From an uncultured Blautia sp. (GTDB lineage Bacteria > Bacillota > Clostridia > Lachnospirales > Lachnospiraceae), in the NCBI GenBank assembly GCA_937893675.1, contig CALBGI010000018.1:1-58409 (forward strand): a stretch of DNA of 58,409 nucleotides, given 5' to 3'. The translations under genes were made by a program, and so were the position numbers. The notes beneath the pieces are model-generated. The model saw only the letters and a list, made by a program, of their open reading frames with translations, made no database searches and was not told where the DNA came from. Positions 16,371 through 24,148 of the stretch are shown piece after piece (position 1 is the first letter of the stretch; each line of letters begins with the position of its first letter).

Positions 16371-16402
16371 AAAACAGGAACGCCATTTATAGCGTCCCTG
16401 CC
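16371..16402 (-). terminator. Terminator of glmS
   Basis: On the minus strand GGCAGGGACGC pairs with GCGTTCCTG, followed by TTTTGGGG. It lies 11 bases past the glmS stop. Between it and the GH3 start (about 165 bases) the DNA is AT-rich, with a TATAAT-like -10 for the GH3 gene but no clear -35. Confidence 0.7.
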
Positions 16403-16412
16403 AATTTACACA

Positions 16413-18239
16413 CTATTCTACCGTCACCGACTTCGCCAGATTCCTGGGCTTATCCACGTCGCATCCTCTTCCCACTGCAATATAGTATCCAAACAGCTGC
16501 AGCGGAATGATCGCCAGGGAATTTGTAAAATACCGGTTGGTTTCCGGAATATACACGACATAGTCTGCCGCCTTTTCTGCTTCCGTATTGTCCTCATTGG
16601 TGACAGCCAGAACAAACGCCCCTCTTGTACGTACCTCAACCATATTGCTGAGTGTCTTCTTGTACAGCTCTTTTTGCGTCAGCACAGACGCTACCAGAGT
16701 CCCTTCCTCAATAAGGGAAATCGTCCCGTGTTTCAGCTCGCCTGCCGCATAGGCCTCGGAATGAATGTAGGAAATCTCCTTCAGCTTCAAAGATCCTTCC
16801 ATGGAAATGGCATAGTCAATGCCTCTTCCAATAAAAAATACATCCTTTGCCGCCAGATAGCGGTTTGCAAATCTCTGAATTTTCTGCTTGTTGTTCAAAA
16901 GCATTTCCACCTGCGCGGGAAGCGCTTTCAAATCCTCTATCATTTCTCTCAGCCCGCGATCGTCAAGGGTTCCCCTCACATGAGCAAACTTCATTGCCAG
17001 AAGGTAGAGGGCAATGAGCTGTGCGGAATATGCTTTTGTGGTTGCAACCGCAATCTCCGGCCCCGCCCAGGTATACATCACATTGTCCGCCTCCCGGGCA
17101 ATGGAGCTTCCCACCACATTCACAATGCCGAGAACCCGCGCGCCCCTCTCTTTGGATTCCCTGAGCGCTGCCAGAGTGTCCGCCGTCTCGCCGGACTGAC
17201 TGATGACGACTACCAGGGTTCCTTCCTCCAAAATAGGGTCACGGTAACGAAATTCAGACGCAACATCCACTTCCACCGGGATCCTGGCCAGTCCCTCGAA
17301 AATATACTTGCTGGTGACGCCCGTGTGATACGCGGAGCCGCAGGCCACGATCATGAGCTTTTTGACAGCAAGGATATCCTCATCGCTCATGCCCAGCTCT
17401 TCGATCACAATTTTTCCATCCTTGATGCGCGGAGAAAAGGTATCCGCAATCGCCTTCGGCTGCTCGTACATTTCTTTTAACATGAAATGCTCAAAGCCGC
17501 CTTTTTCCGCCGCGTTTACATCCCAGTCGATATGCACCGGTTCTTTCTCAATGGACTCCTCATCTGCCGTAAAAAACTCCATGGTCTCTTTTGTCAGACG
17601 GACAATCTCTTCATTTTCGATGAAGGTGACGTCTCTGGTATATTTCAGAACCGCCGGAACATCAGAGGCAATGATATTTCCGTCCTCCGTTTTTCCCACA
17701 ATGAGCGGACTGTCTTTTCGCACAGCGTAAAGCTCCTGGGGGTGCTCTTTAAAGATAATGCCCAACGCATAGGAGCCTTCCATGCGATGCATCACTTTTG
17801 TTATGGCCTGCAGAGGATTTCCCTCATAATAATAATCCAGCAGATGAGCAATGACTTCCGTATCCGTCTCAGAAACGAATTTGTAGTCGTGGCGCTCCAG
17901 TTTCTTTTTCAGCTTCAGATAGTTTTCAATAATTCCATTGTGAACCACCACAATGCTTTTGTCCCGATTAAAGTGAGGATGCGCGTTTCTGTCAGACGGA
18001 GAACCGTGGGTTGCCCAGCGCGTATGTCCGATTCCCACGGTTCCGGGAAGGGTTCTTCCATCGTGCGTCAGCTCACTGAGCACCTTGAGCCTTCCCTTTG
18101 ATTTCATCATATCAATATCCTGTCCATTATACACTGCGATTCCCGCGGAGTCATACCCACGGTATTCAAGCTTTGACAAACCGTCCAGCAAAATAGGCGC
18201 CGCCTGGCTTTCTCCAATGTACCCTACAATTCCACACAT
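16413..18239 (-). CDS. glmS: Glutamine-fructose-6-phosphate aminotransferase, GlmS
   Basis: Makes glucosamine-6-phosphate from fructose-6-phosphate and glutamine, the first step towards peptidoglycan amino sugars. The 608-residue product has the class II amidotransferase domain (MCGIVGYIG, Cys2) and two SIS sugar-isomerase domains (SQSGETADT, GRGIDYAISMEGSLKLKE), and ends in the typical KSVTVE. The start at 18239 is fixed by Cys2 and by GGAGG upstream; the ORF's 37 extra codons are not coding. A promoter lies at 18305-18333. The 5' UTR is too short for a glmS ribozyme and no ribozyme core is seen, so feedback by that route is absent here. Confidence 0.96.
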   Translation of the reverse strand: MCGIVGYIGESQAAPILLDGLSKLEYRGYDSAGIAVYNGQDIDMMKSKGRLKVLSELTHDGRTLPGTVGIGHTRWATHGSPSDRNAHPHFNRDKSIVVVHNGIIENYLKLKKKLERHDYKFVSETDTEVIAHLLDYYYEGNPLQAITKVMHRMEGSYALGIIFKEHPQELYAVRKDSPLIVGKTEDGNIIASDVPAVLKYTRDVTFIENEEIVRLTKETMEFFTADEESIEKEPVHIDWDVNAAEKGGFEHFMLKEMYEQPKAIADTFSPRIKDGKIVIEELGMSDEDILAVKKLMIVACGSAYHTGVTSKYIFEGLARIPVEVDVASEFRYRDPILEEGTLVVVISQSGETADTLAALRESKERGARVLGIVNVVGSSIAREADNVMYTWAGPEIAVATTKAYSAQLIALYLLAMKFAHVRGTLDDRGLREMIEDLKALPAQVEMLLNNKQKIQRFANRYLAAKDVFFIGRGIDYAISMEGSLKLKEISYIHSEAYAAGELKHGTISLIEEGTLVASVLTQKELYKKTLSNMVEVRTRGAFVLAVTNEDNTEAEKAADYVVYIPETNRYFTNSLAIIPLQLFGYYIAVGRGCDVDKPRNLAKSVTVE

Positions 18240-18304
18240 AAATTTTCCTCCAATCTGCCGCAGCATCAAACTTATACAAAAAACCGATTTTTTTGCACTT
18301 TTGG

Positions 18305-18333
18305 ATTGTATCAAAAGAATCCTCAAATGTAAA
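18305..18333 (-). promoter_or_regulatory. Promoter of glmS
   Basis: TTTACA (18328-18333) and TACAAT (18305-18310) with a 17-base spacer on the minus strand; each hexamer has one mismatch to consensus. It lies just downstream of the DUF6465 terminator. Confidence 0.65.
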
Positions 18334-18348
18334 GATGATTTTTTCCAC

Positions 18349-18389
18349 AAAAAACCCTGATATCCGTTTTCTGTGATATCAGGGTTTTT
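18349..18389 (-). terminator. Terminator of the DUF6465 gene
   Basis: A perfect 14-bp inverted repeat (AAAACCCTGATATC) with a 10-base loop and a TTTTTT run on the minus strand, 14 bases after the stop codon. Confidence 0.85.
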
Positions 18390-18402
18390 CGTGAATTATA
18401 AA

Positions 18403-18789
18403 TTATAATCCAATGAAGCCGGTCACCTCTCCGTTGATCACGTAGTGTGCGCCATTGTCTTCCGGTTTGATGTATACTTTCAAGTCTTTTAACTCAGATG
18501 CCTTTTTGCCCATTTCGTCGGTCCAAACCTTCTTGATCATCTCAACAACATCCTTGGCATAAATCTCTTTGCCCCAGAACTGTACGTACACTTCTGTATT
18601 TACAGCCTTCTGTGCTGTTGTCTTTGTCACTGTTTTTTTAACAGCCGGCTTCTTTTCAGCAACCTTTGCTGCGGCAGGTTTTTCTGCTACTTTCTTTACA
18701 GTCTCTTTTTTCTCAGCAGGTTTTACTGCCTCTGCTTTTACAACAGGTTTTGCTGCTGCGGTTGTTTTTGTTGCTGTTACTTTAGCCAT
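18403..18789 (-). CDS. DUF6465-like protein with Lys/Ala/Pro-rich tail
   Basis: A 128-residue protein, probably of the uncharacterised DUF6465 family found in Lachnospiraceae. Residues 1-65 are a low-complexity tail of Lys, Ala, Pro and Val (repeated KKPAVKK and AEKPAAAK-like blocks) resembling histone H1 or AlgP tails. Residues 66-128 form a compact domain (VYVQFWGKEIYAKDV ... YVINGEVTGFIGL). AAGGAGG precedes the ATG. It is monocistronic with its own promoter and terminator. A tail of this kind usually binds nucleic acid; that role is inference. Function is unknown. Confidence 0.85.
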   Translation of the reverse strand: MAKVTATKTTAAAKPVVKAEAVKPAEKKETVKKVAEKPAAAKVAEKKPAVKKTVTKTTAQKAVNTEVYVQFWGKEIYAKDVVEMIKKVWTDEMGKKASELKDLKVYIKPEDNGAHYVINGEVTGFIGL

Positions 18790-18831
18790 TTGATAGCCTC
18801 CTTATAAAGCTTGTAAATTGATTACTGATTC

Positions 18832-18860
18832 AGAATACTACGTTTCTCATATTTTTGCAA
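18832..18860 (-). promoter_or_regulatory. Promoter of the DUF6465 gene
   Basis: TTGCAA (18855-18860) and TATTCT (18832-18837) with a 17-base spacer on the minus strand, 42 bases before the start codon. Confidence 0.55.
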
Positions 18861-18872
18861 TATAATGTTGGC

Positions 18873-20927
18873 TTATAAGCCGAAATTTTGCAGATCTTCT
18901 TTCATATAAGAAGACAATCTCTTTTTCAGGGCCTGGTTCTGAGGAAGCGCCAGGTCATCATCCAGAGAAAGAATCTCCCCCGCCGCCTCACTGGCAATTT
19001 TCAAAATATCCGCATCGTTGTAGATATCCCCGATATGGAACTCCATCAGGCCGCTCTGACGGATCCCAAACAGATCGCCCGGGCCCCGCAGCTTCAAATC
19101 CTCCTCCGCAATATAAAAACCGTCGTTTGATTTTCCGAGGATCTCCAGACGCTTTGCCGTTTCCTCCACCGCATTTCCCTGCATAAAAATGCAGTAGGAC
19201 TGATGCTCCCCGCGCCCTACACGTCCGCGAAGCTGATGAAGCTGTGCCAGGCCGAAGCGTTCTGCATTCTCCACCATCATCACTGTGGCATTCGGCACAT
19301 TTACGCCAACCTCCACAACGGTAGTGGAAACCAGAACCTGGATTTTCCCTGAGGCGAACTCCTCCATGATCCGGTTCTTTTCCGCCGCTTTCATTTTTCC
19401 GTGCAGCATCTGAACCTGTATATTTTGCGGCAGCGTATTTTGAAGCATTTTTGTATAATCCTGGACATTTTCCGCATCCAGCCCTTCGCTTTCCTCCACC
19501 ATGGGACAGATGATGTAGGCCTGCCGTCCCTGTTCCACCTGATGTTCAATAAATGCATAGGCTTTTGGACGGAAGCTTTGATCCACCACACAGTTTTTGA
19601 TCGGAAGTCTTCTGGCCGGAAGCTCATCCAGAATGGAAATATCCAGATCCCCATACACGATGATCGCCAGCGTTCTGGGAATGGGAGTGGCGCTCATGAC
19701 CAGAACATGCGGGGCATTTCCTCTGGTGGTCAGCGCCTCTCTCTGCTTTACGCCAAAGCGGTGCTGCTCATCCGTCACCACCAGGGCAAGGGCATGATAC
19801 TGCACCTTTTCCTGGATCAGCGCATGTGTGCCGATGATGATATTTGCCTCCCCGGAAGCAATTTTTTCATATATCTCCCGTTTCTCCTTCTGTGTGGAGG
19901 AACCGGTGAGCAGAACCGGGCGGCAAAAAGAAAGCCCCTGCTCCTCCATAAGCTGGACAAACGCCTCATAATGCTGGCGGGCCAGCACCTCCGTGGGTAC
20001 CATAAGCGCTGCCTGATACCCGTTTTCCGCTGTCATTACCATGGCAAGAAAGGCGAGGATCGTCTTTCCGCTGCCCACATCCCCCTGCACCAGCCGTGAC
20101 ATGAGCCTATGTCCGGACAGGTCCCGTTCAATCTCACGCCACACATTTGTCTGCGCCGGGGTCAGCGTGTAAGGCAGACGCTCCATAATTTCTTCTGTGG
20201 TCCACACGGGCCTCATGGGAAACGTGTTTTTTGCCTCCTCTGATTTTTCCTTCAGAAGACGCACCGCAAGAATAAACAGGAGAAACTCATCGAATACCAG
20301 ACGCTTCCGGGCAGTTAAAAGCTCCTGCATATCCTTGGGAAAATGCACGGCCGCCACTGCAAAGTTATCGTCTGCCAGCCGATACCGCTCCCGGATGTCT
20401 TCCGCCAAAAATTCTGTCTGAAGCGTCTGTGTTTCCAGCACCTGGCGCACCAGCTTGCTTATTGTTTTGTTGGAAAGCCCTGCGGTGAGACTGTACACCG
20501 GCTGCAGGCTGTGAAGGATTTCTCCATAGGCCGCAGGCGTAAAAAGAGCCGGATGCTCCATTTGAAGCTTCCCGTTTTTTCGCGTCACGCGCCCCCGGAA
20601 CACAAAACGACTGCCTTTTTTGAGAGTGCTTCTCATATAAGGAACATTGAACCACACCATGGAAAGCTTTCCGCTCTCGTCCGATACGCTTGTGCCTACC
20701 ACCTGCAGAGAACGTACTCTGTTTATATATACGCCCGAGGAAACCACTCCTTCCACAGAGCAGACTTCGTTTTCCCGTACTTCCGAAATCCTTACCGGCT
20801 CCTTAAATTCCTCATAGTCCCTTGGATAATACCGAAGCAGATCTTCCATGCTCCGGACACCGATTTTTTCAAACAGCTTTTCTGTTTTTTCGCCCACGCC
20901 TTTTAATTCACGCAAACTGCCGTTCAT
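18873..20927 (-). CDS. recG: ATP-dependent DNA helicase RecG
   Basis: Remodels stalled replication forks and branch-migrates Holliday junctions. The 684-residue product has an N-terminal wedge/OB domain (to about 250), then helicase motifs: Walker A GDVGSGKT, motif II TDEQHRFG, motif III MSATPIPRT, motif VI QLRGRVGRG. The ATG at 20927 is preferred, with GAGGG 6 bases before it; the two earlier in-frame starts (GTG 20963, ATG 20939) lie inside or on the edge of a terminator hairpin. It follows yloU-yloV, the usual Firmicutes order. Confidence 0.94.
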   Translation of the reverse strand: MNGSLRELKGVGEKTEKLFEKIGVRSMEDLLRYYPRDYEEFKEPVRISEVRENEVCSVEGVVSSGVYINRVRSLQVVGTSVSDESGKLSMVWFNVPYMRSTLKKGSRFVFRGRVTRKNGKLQMEHPALFTPAAYGEILHSLQPVYSLTAGLSNKTISKLVRQVLETQTLQTEFLAEDIRERYRLADDNFAVAAVHFPKDMQELLTARKRLVFDEFLLFILAVRLLKEKSEEAKNTFPMRPVWTTEEIMERLPYTLTPAQTNVWREIERDLSGHRLMSRLVQGDVGSGKTILAFLAMVMTAENGYQAALMVPTEVLARQHYEAFVQLMEEQGLSFCRPVLLTGSSTQKEKREIYEKIASGEANIIIGTHALIQEKVQYHALALVVTDEQHRFGVKQREALTTRGNAPHVLVMSATPIPRTLAIIVYGDLDISILDELPARRLPIKNCVVDQSFRPKAYAFIEHQVEQGRQAYIICPMVEESEGLDAENVQDYTKMLQNTLPQNIQVQMLHGKMKAAEKNRIMEEFASGKIQVLVSTTVVEVGVNVPNATVMMVENAERFGLAQLHQLRGRVGRGEHQSYCIFMQGNAVEETAKRLEILGKSNDGFYIAEEDLKLRGPGDLFGIRQSGLMEFHIGDIYNDADILKIASEAAGEILSLDDDLALPQNQALKKRLSSYMKEDLQNFGL

Positions 20928-20939
20928 AAATACCCTCAT

Positions 20940-20971
20940 AAAAAGGGGCCCGCAAACCTGCACGCCCCTCT
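20940..20971 (-). terminator. Terminator between yloV and recG
   Basis: On the minus strand AGGGGC pairs with GCCCCT, with an inner GCA/TGC stem, followed by TTTTT. It ends only 12 bases before the recG start codon, so recG expression depends on read-through or an unseen promoter. Confidence 0.7.
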
Positions 20972-20987
20972 TCTCATTCCTATATGC

Positions 20988-22655
20988 TTACTCTACAGAT
21001 ACAATGTAATAGTAAATGGGCTGTCCGCCTTCATTTACCTCAATGTCGCAATCCGGATAAAGCTCCTCCAGCTTCTCGCCCAAAGCGGCCGCGTCCTCCT
21101 CTGTGACGCCCTCGCCATAGTAAACACTGATGATTTCGCTGTCCTCATCCGCCATGGCGCTGATGGTATCAAGAACCACCTGATCCCGCTCACGGCCTAC
21201 CGCGAGCATGCCGGAATCGCCGATTCCCATGATGTCGCCCTCGTGGATCTCCTTGTTGTCGATCCGTGTATCACGCACTGCATAAGTAATCTGGCCGGTC
21301 TTGATGAGACCTGCCGCCTCCAGCATGGCTTCGCTGTTTTCCTCGGAGCTTCCGTCCGGTGAAAAAGCGATGAGAGCCGCAATTCCCTGGGGAACATTCT
21401 TTGTGGGAACTACAACGATTTCTTTGTCTTCCGTCAGATCCCTTGCCTGGTTGGCTGCCAGAACAATATTTTTATTGTTGGGAAGAATGTAGATCGTCTT
21501 TGCATTTACCCTGTCAATGGCGTTCAGCATATCCTCTGTGCTGGGGTTCATCGTCTGGCCGCCCTCAATGAGGTAGTCTACGCCCAGATCCCGGAAGATC
21601 CCGGAAAGACCTTCTCCGGCAGATACCGAAATAAAGCCTGCCTCCTTGGGCGGCTCTTTTGTCCGCTCTTCTTCTGCCTGCGCCTCAGCAACCTTCTGCG
21701 CATCTTTGATGAGCTTCTCCTGATGCTCTTCCCTCATATTATCAATCTTCATGCGGGAAAGAGAACCGTAGGTCAGAGCGCGCTCGATTGCCTGCCCCGG
21801 ATGATTGGTATGCACATGTACTTTTACAATCTCATCATCTGCCACAACGACGATGGAATCTCCAATTGAGGTGAGGAATTTTTTGAACTCGTGCTCCTCA
21901 CTCTCCGGCATGGGGCTGTCCAGCAGAATGATAAATTCGGTGCAGTAACCGAATTTGATATCTGCTTCTGCCTCCGGGGAAATCTTGGTCACCTTCGGTG
22001 CTGCGCCTCTGGCAAACTCGGTGTAATCCACTTCTTTGCCAAGATATCCGTCAATGGCGCCACGGAGCACCTCCAGAAGTCCCTGTCCGCCGGAATCCAC
22101 CACGCCGGCTTCTTTGAGCACAGGAAGCATTTCCGGTGTTCTCGCAAGCGTCTCCTCTGCATGCTGGAACACAATATGGAAAAAGCTCTCCAGATCCTCC
22201 GCGTCCCCGGCTGCCTCAAGCGCCTTATAGGCCGCTTCCTTGGCAACTGTGAGGATCGTTCCTTCTTTCGGCTTCATAACTGCCTTGTAAGCAGTCTCCA
22301 CGCCCTTTTCCATCGCGTTTGCAATGTCAATGGCATCAAGCTCCTCTGAATCCCTCACGCTTCGTGTAAAGCCGCGGAGAAGCTGTGAGAGGATAACGCC
22401 GGAATTTCCTCTGGCGCCTCTCAGAGAACCGGAAGAAATCGCCTTTGCCAGTGTCTCCATGTCCGGATCTTCAAGGCTTCCCACCTCGGATGCCGCAGAC
22501 ATGATCGTCAACGTCATATTGGTACCTGTATCTCCGTCCGGGACGGGAAACACATTCAGTTCGTTTATCCATTCCTTCTTGGCTTCCAGATTCTTGGCTC
22601 CTGCCAGAAACATTCTGGAAAGCACAGCTGCGTTAATGGTTTTTGTATTCACCAC
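20988..22655 (-). CDS. yloV: DAK2-domain fatty-acid kinase-like protein (YloV/FakA family)
   Basis: A 555-residue YloV/FakA-type protein. The N-terminal DhaL/DAK2 domain carries the Mg-ATP binding motif FPVPDGDTGTNM (Asp40, Asp42) and RGARGNSGVILSQ. The middle and C-terminal parts match the FakA domains that bind the DegV-like FakB acyl carrier. Relatives phosphorylate exogenous fatty acids for lipid synthesis. It starts 18 bases after yloU. No FakB gene is in the window. Function is by family. Confidence 0.9.
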   Translation of the reverse strand: MVNTKTINAAVLSRMFLAGAKNLEAKKEWINELNVFPVPDGDTGTNMTLTIMSAASEVGSLEDPDMETLAKAISSGSLRGARGNSGVILSQLLRGFTRSVRDSEELDAIDIANAMEKGVETAYKAVMKPKEGTILTVAKEAAYKALEAAGDAEDLESFFHIVFQHAEETLARTPEMLPVLKEAGVVDSGGQGLLEVLRGAIDGYLGKEVDYTEFARGAAPKVTKISPEAEADIKFGYCTEFIILLDSPMPESEEHEFKKFLTSIGDSIVVVADDEIVKVHVHTNHPGQAIERALTYGSLSRMKIDNMREEHQEKLIKDAQKVAEAQAEEERTKEPPKEAGFISVSAGEGLSGIFRDLGVDYLIEGGQTMNPSTEDMLNAIDRVNAKTIYILPNNKNIVLAANQARDLTEDKEIVVVPTKNVPQGIAALIAFSPDGSSEENSEAMLEAAGLIKTGQITYAVRDTRIDNKEIHEGDIMGIGDSGMLAVGRERDQVVLDTISAMADEDSEIISVYYGEGVTEEDAAALGEKLEELYPDCDIEVNEGGQPIYYYIVSVE

Positions 22656-22673
22656 AAGTTCCTCCTCTGATTC

Positions 22674-23033
22674 CTAATCTATATTGCGTACACCCTCAAC
22701 AAGAATGGTGATCTTATCAATTTCAAGACCTGTAAATTCCTCTACTTTGTATTTTACATTGCTCACAAGATTATCGGCGATCGCGCTGATATTCACGCCA
22801 TAAGCCACGATTACATGGAAACTCAGAGAAATCTTGTTGTCCTCCGTCATCTTCACACTGATGCCATGCTTCAGACTGTCCCTGCGGAGCAGCTTGACAA
22901 GTCCGTCCTTCATGCTGACAGCCGCCATGCCTACGATGCCAAAGCATTCCACCGCAACGCTGCCGGCATAAGTCGCAATCACGTCCGGGTTAATGACGAT
23001 TTTTCCCAGTCCGGAATCTATACATCCACTCAT
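22674..23033 (-). CDS. yloU: Asp23/Gls24-family protein (YloU)
   Basis: A 119-residue Asp23/Gls24 envelope-stress family protein, with VINPDVIATYAGSVAVECFGIVGM and VNISAIADNLVSNVKYKVEEFTGLEI typical of the family. The ATG at 23033 has GGAGGTAAACCAT upstream and matches family N-termini; the 37 extra codons of the ORF run through the promoter region. A TATAAT -10 sits at 23068-23073 (minus strand), without a strong -35. It is first in the yloU-yloV-recG unit and divergent from rpmB. Confidence 0.92.
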   Translation of the reverse strand: MSGCIDSGLGKIVINPDVIATYAGSVAVECFGIVGMAAVSMKDGLVKLLRRDSLKHGISVKMTEDNKISLSFHVIVAYGVNISAIADNLVSNVKYKVEEFTGLEIDKITILVEGVRNID

Positions 23034-23125
23034 ATGGTTTACCTCCAAATTAGAATAGTATAACTGTATTATAACCTCTTTTCCCGGAAAATGAAATATA
23101 ATTTTTACAATTTTCCTTTTTTTAC

Positions 23126-23154
23126 TTGCAAAAGCAAAATTCATCTGTTAAAAT
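23126..23154 (+). promoter_or_regulatory. Promoter of rpmB
   Basis: TTGCAA (23126-23131) and TAAAAT (23149-23154) with a 17-base spacer on the plus strand, 38 bases before the rpmB start. Confidence 0.65.
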
Positions 23155-23191
23155 AACAAAGGTTGATAAAAAGCGTCAAGGAGGTGCTATC

Positions 23192-23380
23192 ATGGCTAAG
23201 TGCGCAATTTGTGATAAAGGTGCTCATTTCGGAAACAATGTGAGTCATTCCCATAGAAGATCCAATAAAATGTGGAAATCCAACGTAAAATCCGTCAGAG
23301 TAAAAACAGCTAACGGTGCGACCCAGAAGATGTATGTATGTACTTCTTGTCTGAGAAGCGGAAAAGTAGAAAGAGCGTAA
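23192..23380 (+). CDS. rpmB: Large ribosomal subunit protein bL28
   Basis: A 62-residue ribosomal protein beginning MAKCAICDKGAHFGNNVSHSHRRS, with two CxxC pairs (CAIC and CTSC) typical of the zinc-binding form of bL28. AAGGAGGTG lies before the ATG at 23192, and the 22 upstream ORF codons are not coding. It is monocistronic on the plus strand with a strong terminator, divergent from yloU, as is common in Firmicutes. Confidence 0.96.
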   Translation: MAKCAICDKGAHFGNNVSHSHRRSNKMWKSNVKSVRVKTANGATQKMYVCTSCLRSGKVERA

Positions 23381-23388
23381 ACATCACA

Positions 23389-23418
23389 CCCCCGCATAAT
23401 ATATGCGGGGGCCTTTTT
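23389..23418 (+). terminator. Terminator of rpmB
   Basis: CCCCCGCATA pairs with TATGCGGGGG (loop ATA), followed by a CCTTTTT tail on the plus strand. Confidence 0.85.
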
Positions 23419-23472
23419 ACACATTTTCACGCCAGGCATTCTTTCTGTAACAGGAATATTCCCTGCTGCATC

Positions 23473-23518
23473 AAAAACGGCTGCCGCAGAACCGCACACC
23501 ACGGATTCCGCAACAGCC
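23473..23518 (-). terminator. Terminator of the DUF2953-gerW-small membrane protein unit
   Basis: On the minus strand GGCTGTTGCGGAA pairs with TTCTGCGGCAGCC (three G-U pairs), followed by GTTTTT. It begins 22 bases after the small membrane protein's stop. The remaining 55 bases up to the rpmB terminator hold nothing I recognise. Confidence 0.75.
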
Positions 23519-23540
23519 TGTTTCTCTCTCATCTCTCTGC

Positions 23541-23693
23541 TCATCTGCAGAACATATAATACCCGCACATCAGAAATACCGCCGACACGATCACGATCAC
23601 GATGTTGTCGGCAACCAGCATCCCGATCACCATTCCAATGCCGATAAAAAACAGCATCAGTCCCAAAAGCTTCGCCACAGGCCACCGCTCCAT
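23541..23693 (-). CDS. Small two-helix membrane protein (50 residues)
   Basis: A short ORF of 50 codons starting MERWPVAKLLGLMLFFIGIG, with two hydrophobic stretches (about 9-28 and 30-48) joined by Ala-Asp-Asn and ending GYYMFCR. AAGGGA lies 6 bases before the ATG, and a stop codon bounds the frame upstream. It starts 48 bases after the gerW stop and is followed by a good terminator, so it looks like the last gene of the sporulation-type unit. No family recognised. The hydrophobic pattern and placement argue for a real gene. Confidence 0.6.
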   Translation of the reverse strand: MERWPVAKLLGLMLFFIGIGMVIGMLVADNIVIVIVSAVFLMCGYYMFCR

Positions 23694-23741
23694 CCCAAAT
23701 CCCTTGCTATAGTCTATGCCGAACGCCTTCGGATGAACACT

Positions 23742-24146
23742 TTATTTTGCAGTATCCTCCTGTTCAGCGGAAGCTGCGCTCTGAGTAAAGGCTTCCTCGC
23801 TGCCGGAAGAGCCTCCCGGTGCAAAACGGTTCACAAAATCCGGCACCATATCCAGAACCTTGGTAAGGCCGTCCTGATTCTTGACATTCACAAGCTTGGT
23901 CGTGCCGTTCTGAATGACAAGCACTGCGCATGGCGTCATTTTGCCGGCCAGACCGCCGCCGCCATTGTTTTTCTTTTCTCCGGCAAAGGCTCCGGCTCCC
24001 ACGCCAAAAGACACATCAACCAACGGCAGGATAATGGTATCTCCGACGTGAATTGCGTCTCCCACCACAGTCTTGGCAGATACGAAGCTGTCCATCCCCT
24101 GAAACAGAGAACTCACGGTTTCTTTAAAATTATTTTCTTTTTCCAT
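23742..24146 (-). CDS. ytfJ: Spore protein GerW/YtfJ family
   Basis: A 134-residue member of the GerW (YtfJ) family, with GDTIILPLVDVSFGVGAGAF, a glycine-rich loop, and MTPCAVLVIQNG. Family members are made in the forespore and are needed for germination with some nutrients in Bacillus. AAGGAGG precedes the ATG and overlaps the stop of the DUF2953 gene, giving tight coupling. The ytfI-ytfJ pair is also found in Bacillus. Confidence 0.92.
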   Translation of the reverse strand: MEKENNFKETVSSLFQGMDSFVSAKTVVGDAIHVGDTIILPLVDVSFGVGAGAFAGEKKNNGGGGLAGKMTPCAVLVIQNGTTKLVNVKNQDGLTKVLDMVPDFVNRFAPGGSSGSEEAFTQSAASAEQEDTAK

Positions 24147-24148
24147 TT

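Noticed and set aside
18240..18350. glmS ribozyme in the glmS leader
   Set aside because: The promoter at 18305-18333 leaves only about 60 bases of leader, far less than the ribozyme needs, and no ribozyme core sequence is present.
23245..23685. Minus-strand frame of 146 codons across rpmB
   Set aside because: It covers the real rpmB gene and two terminators and has no family features. A better short gene (23541-23693) lies in a different frame.
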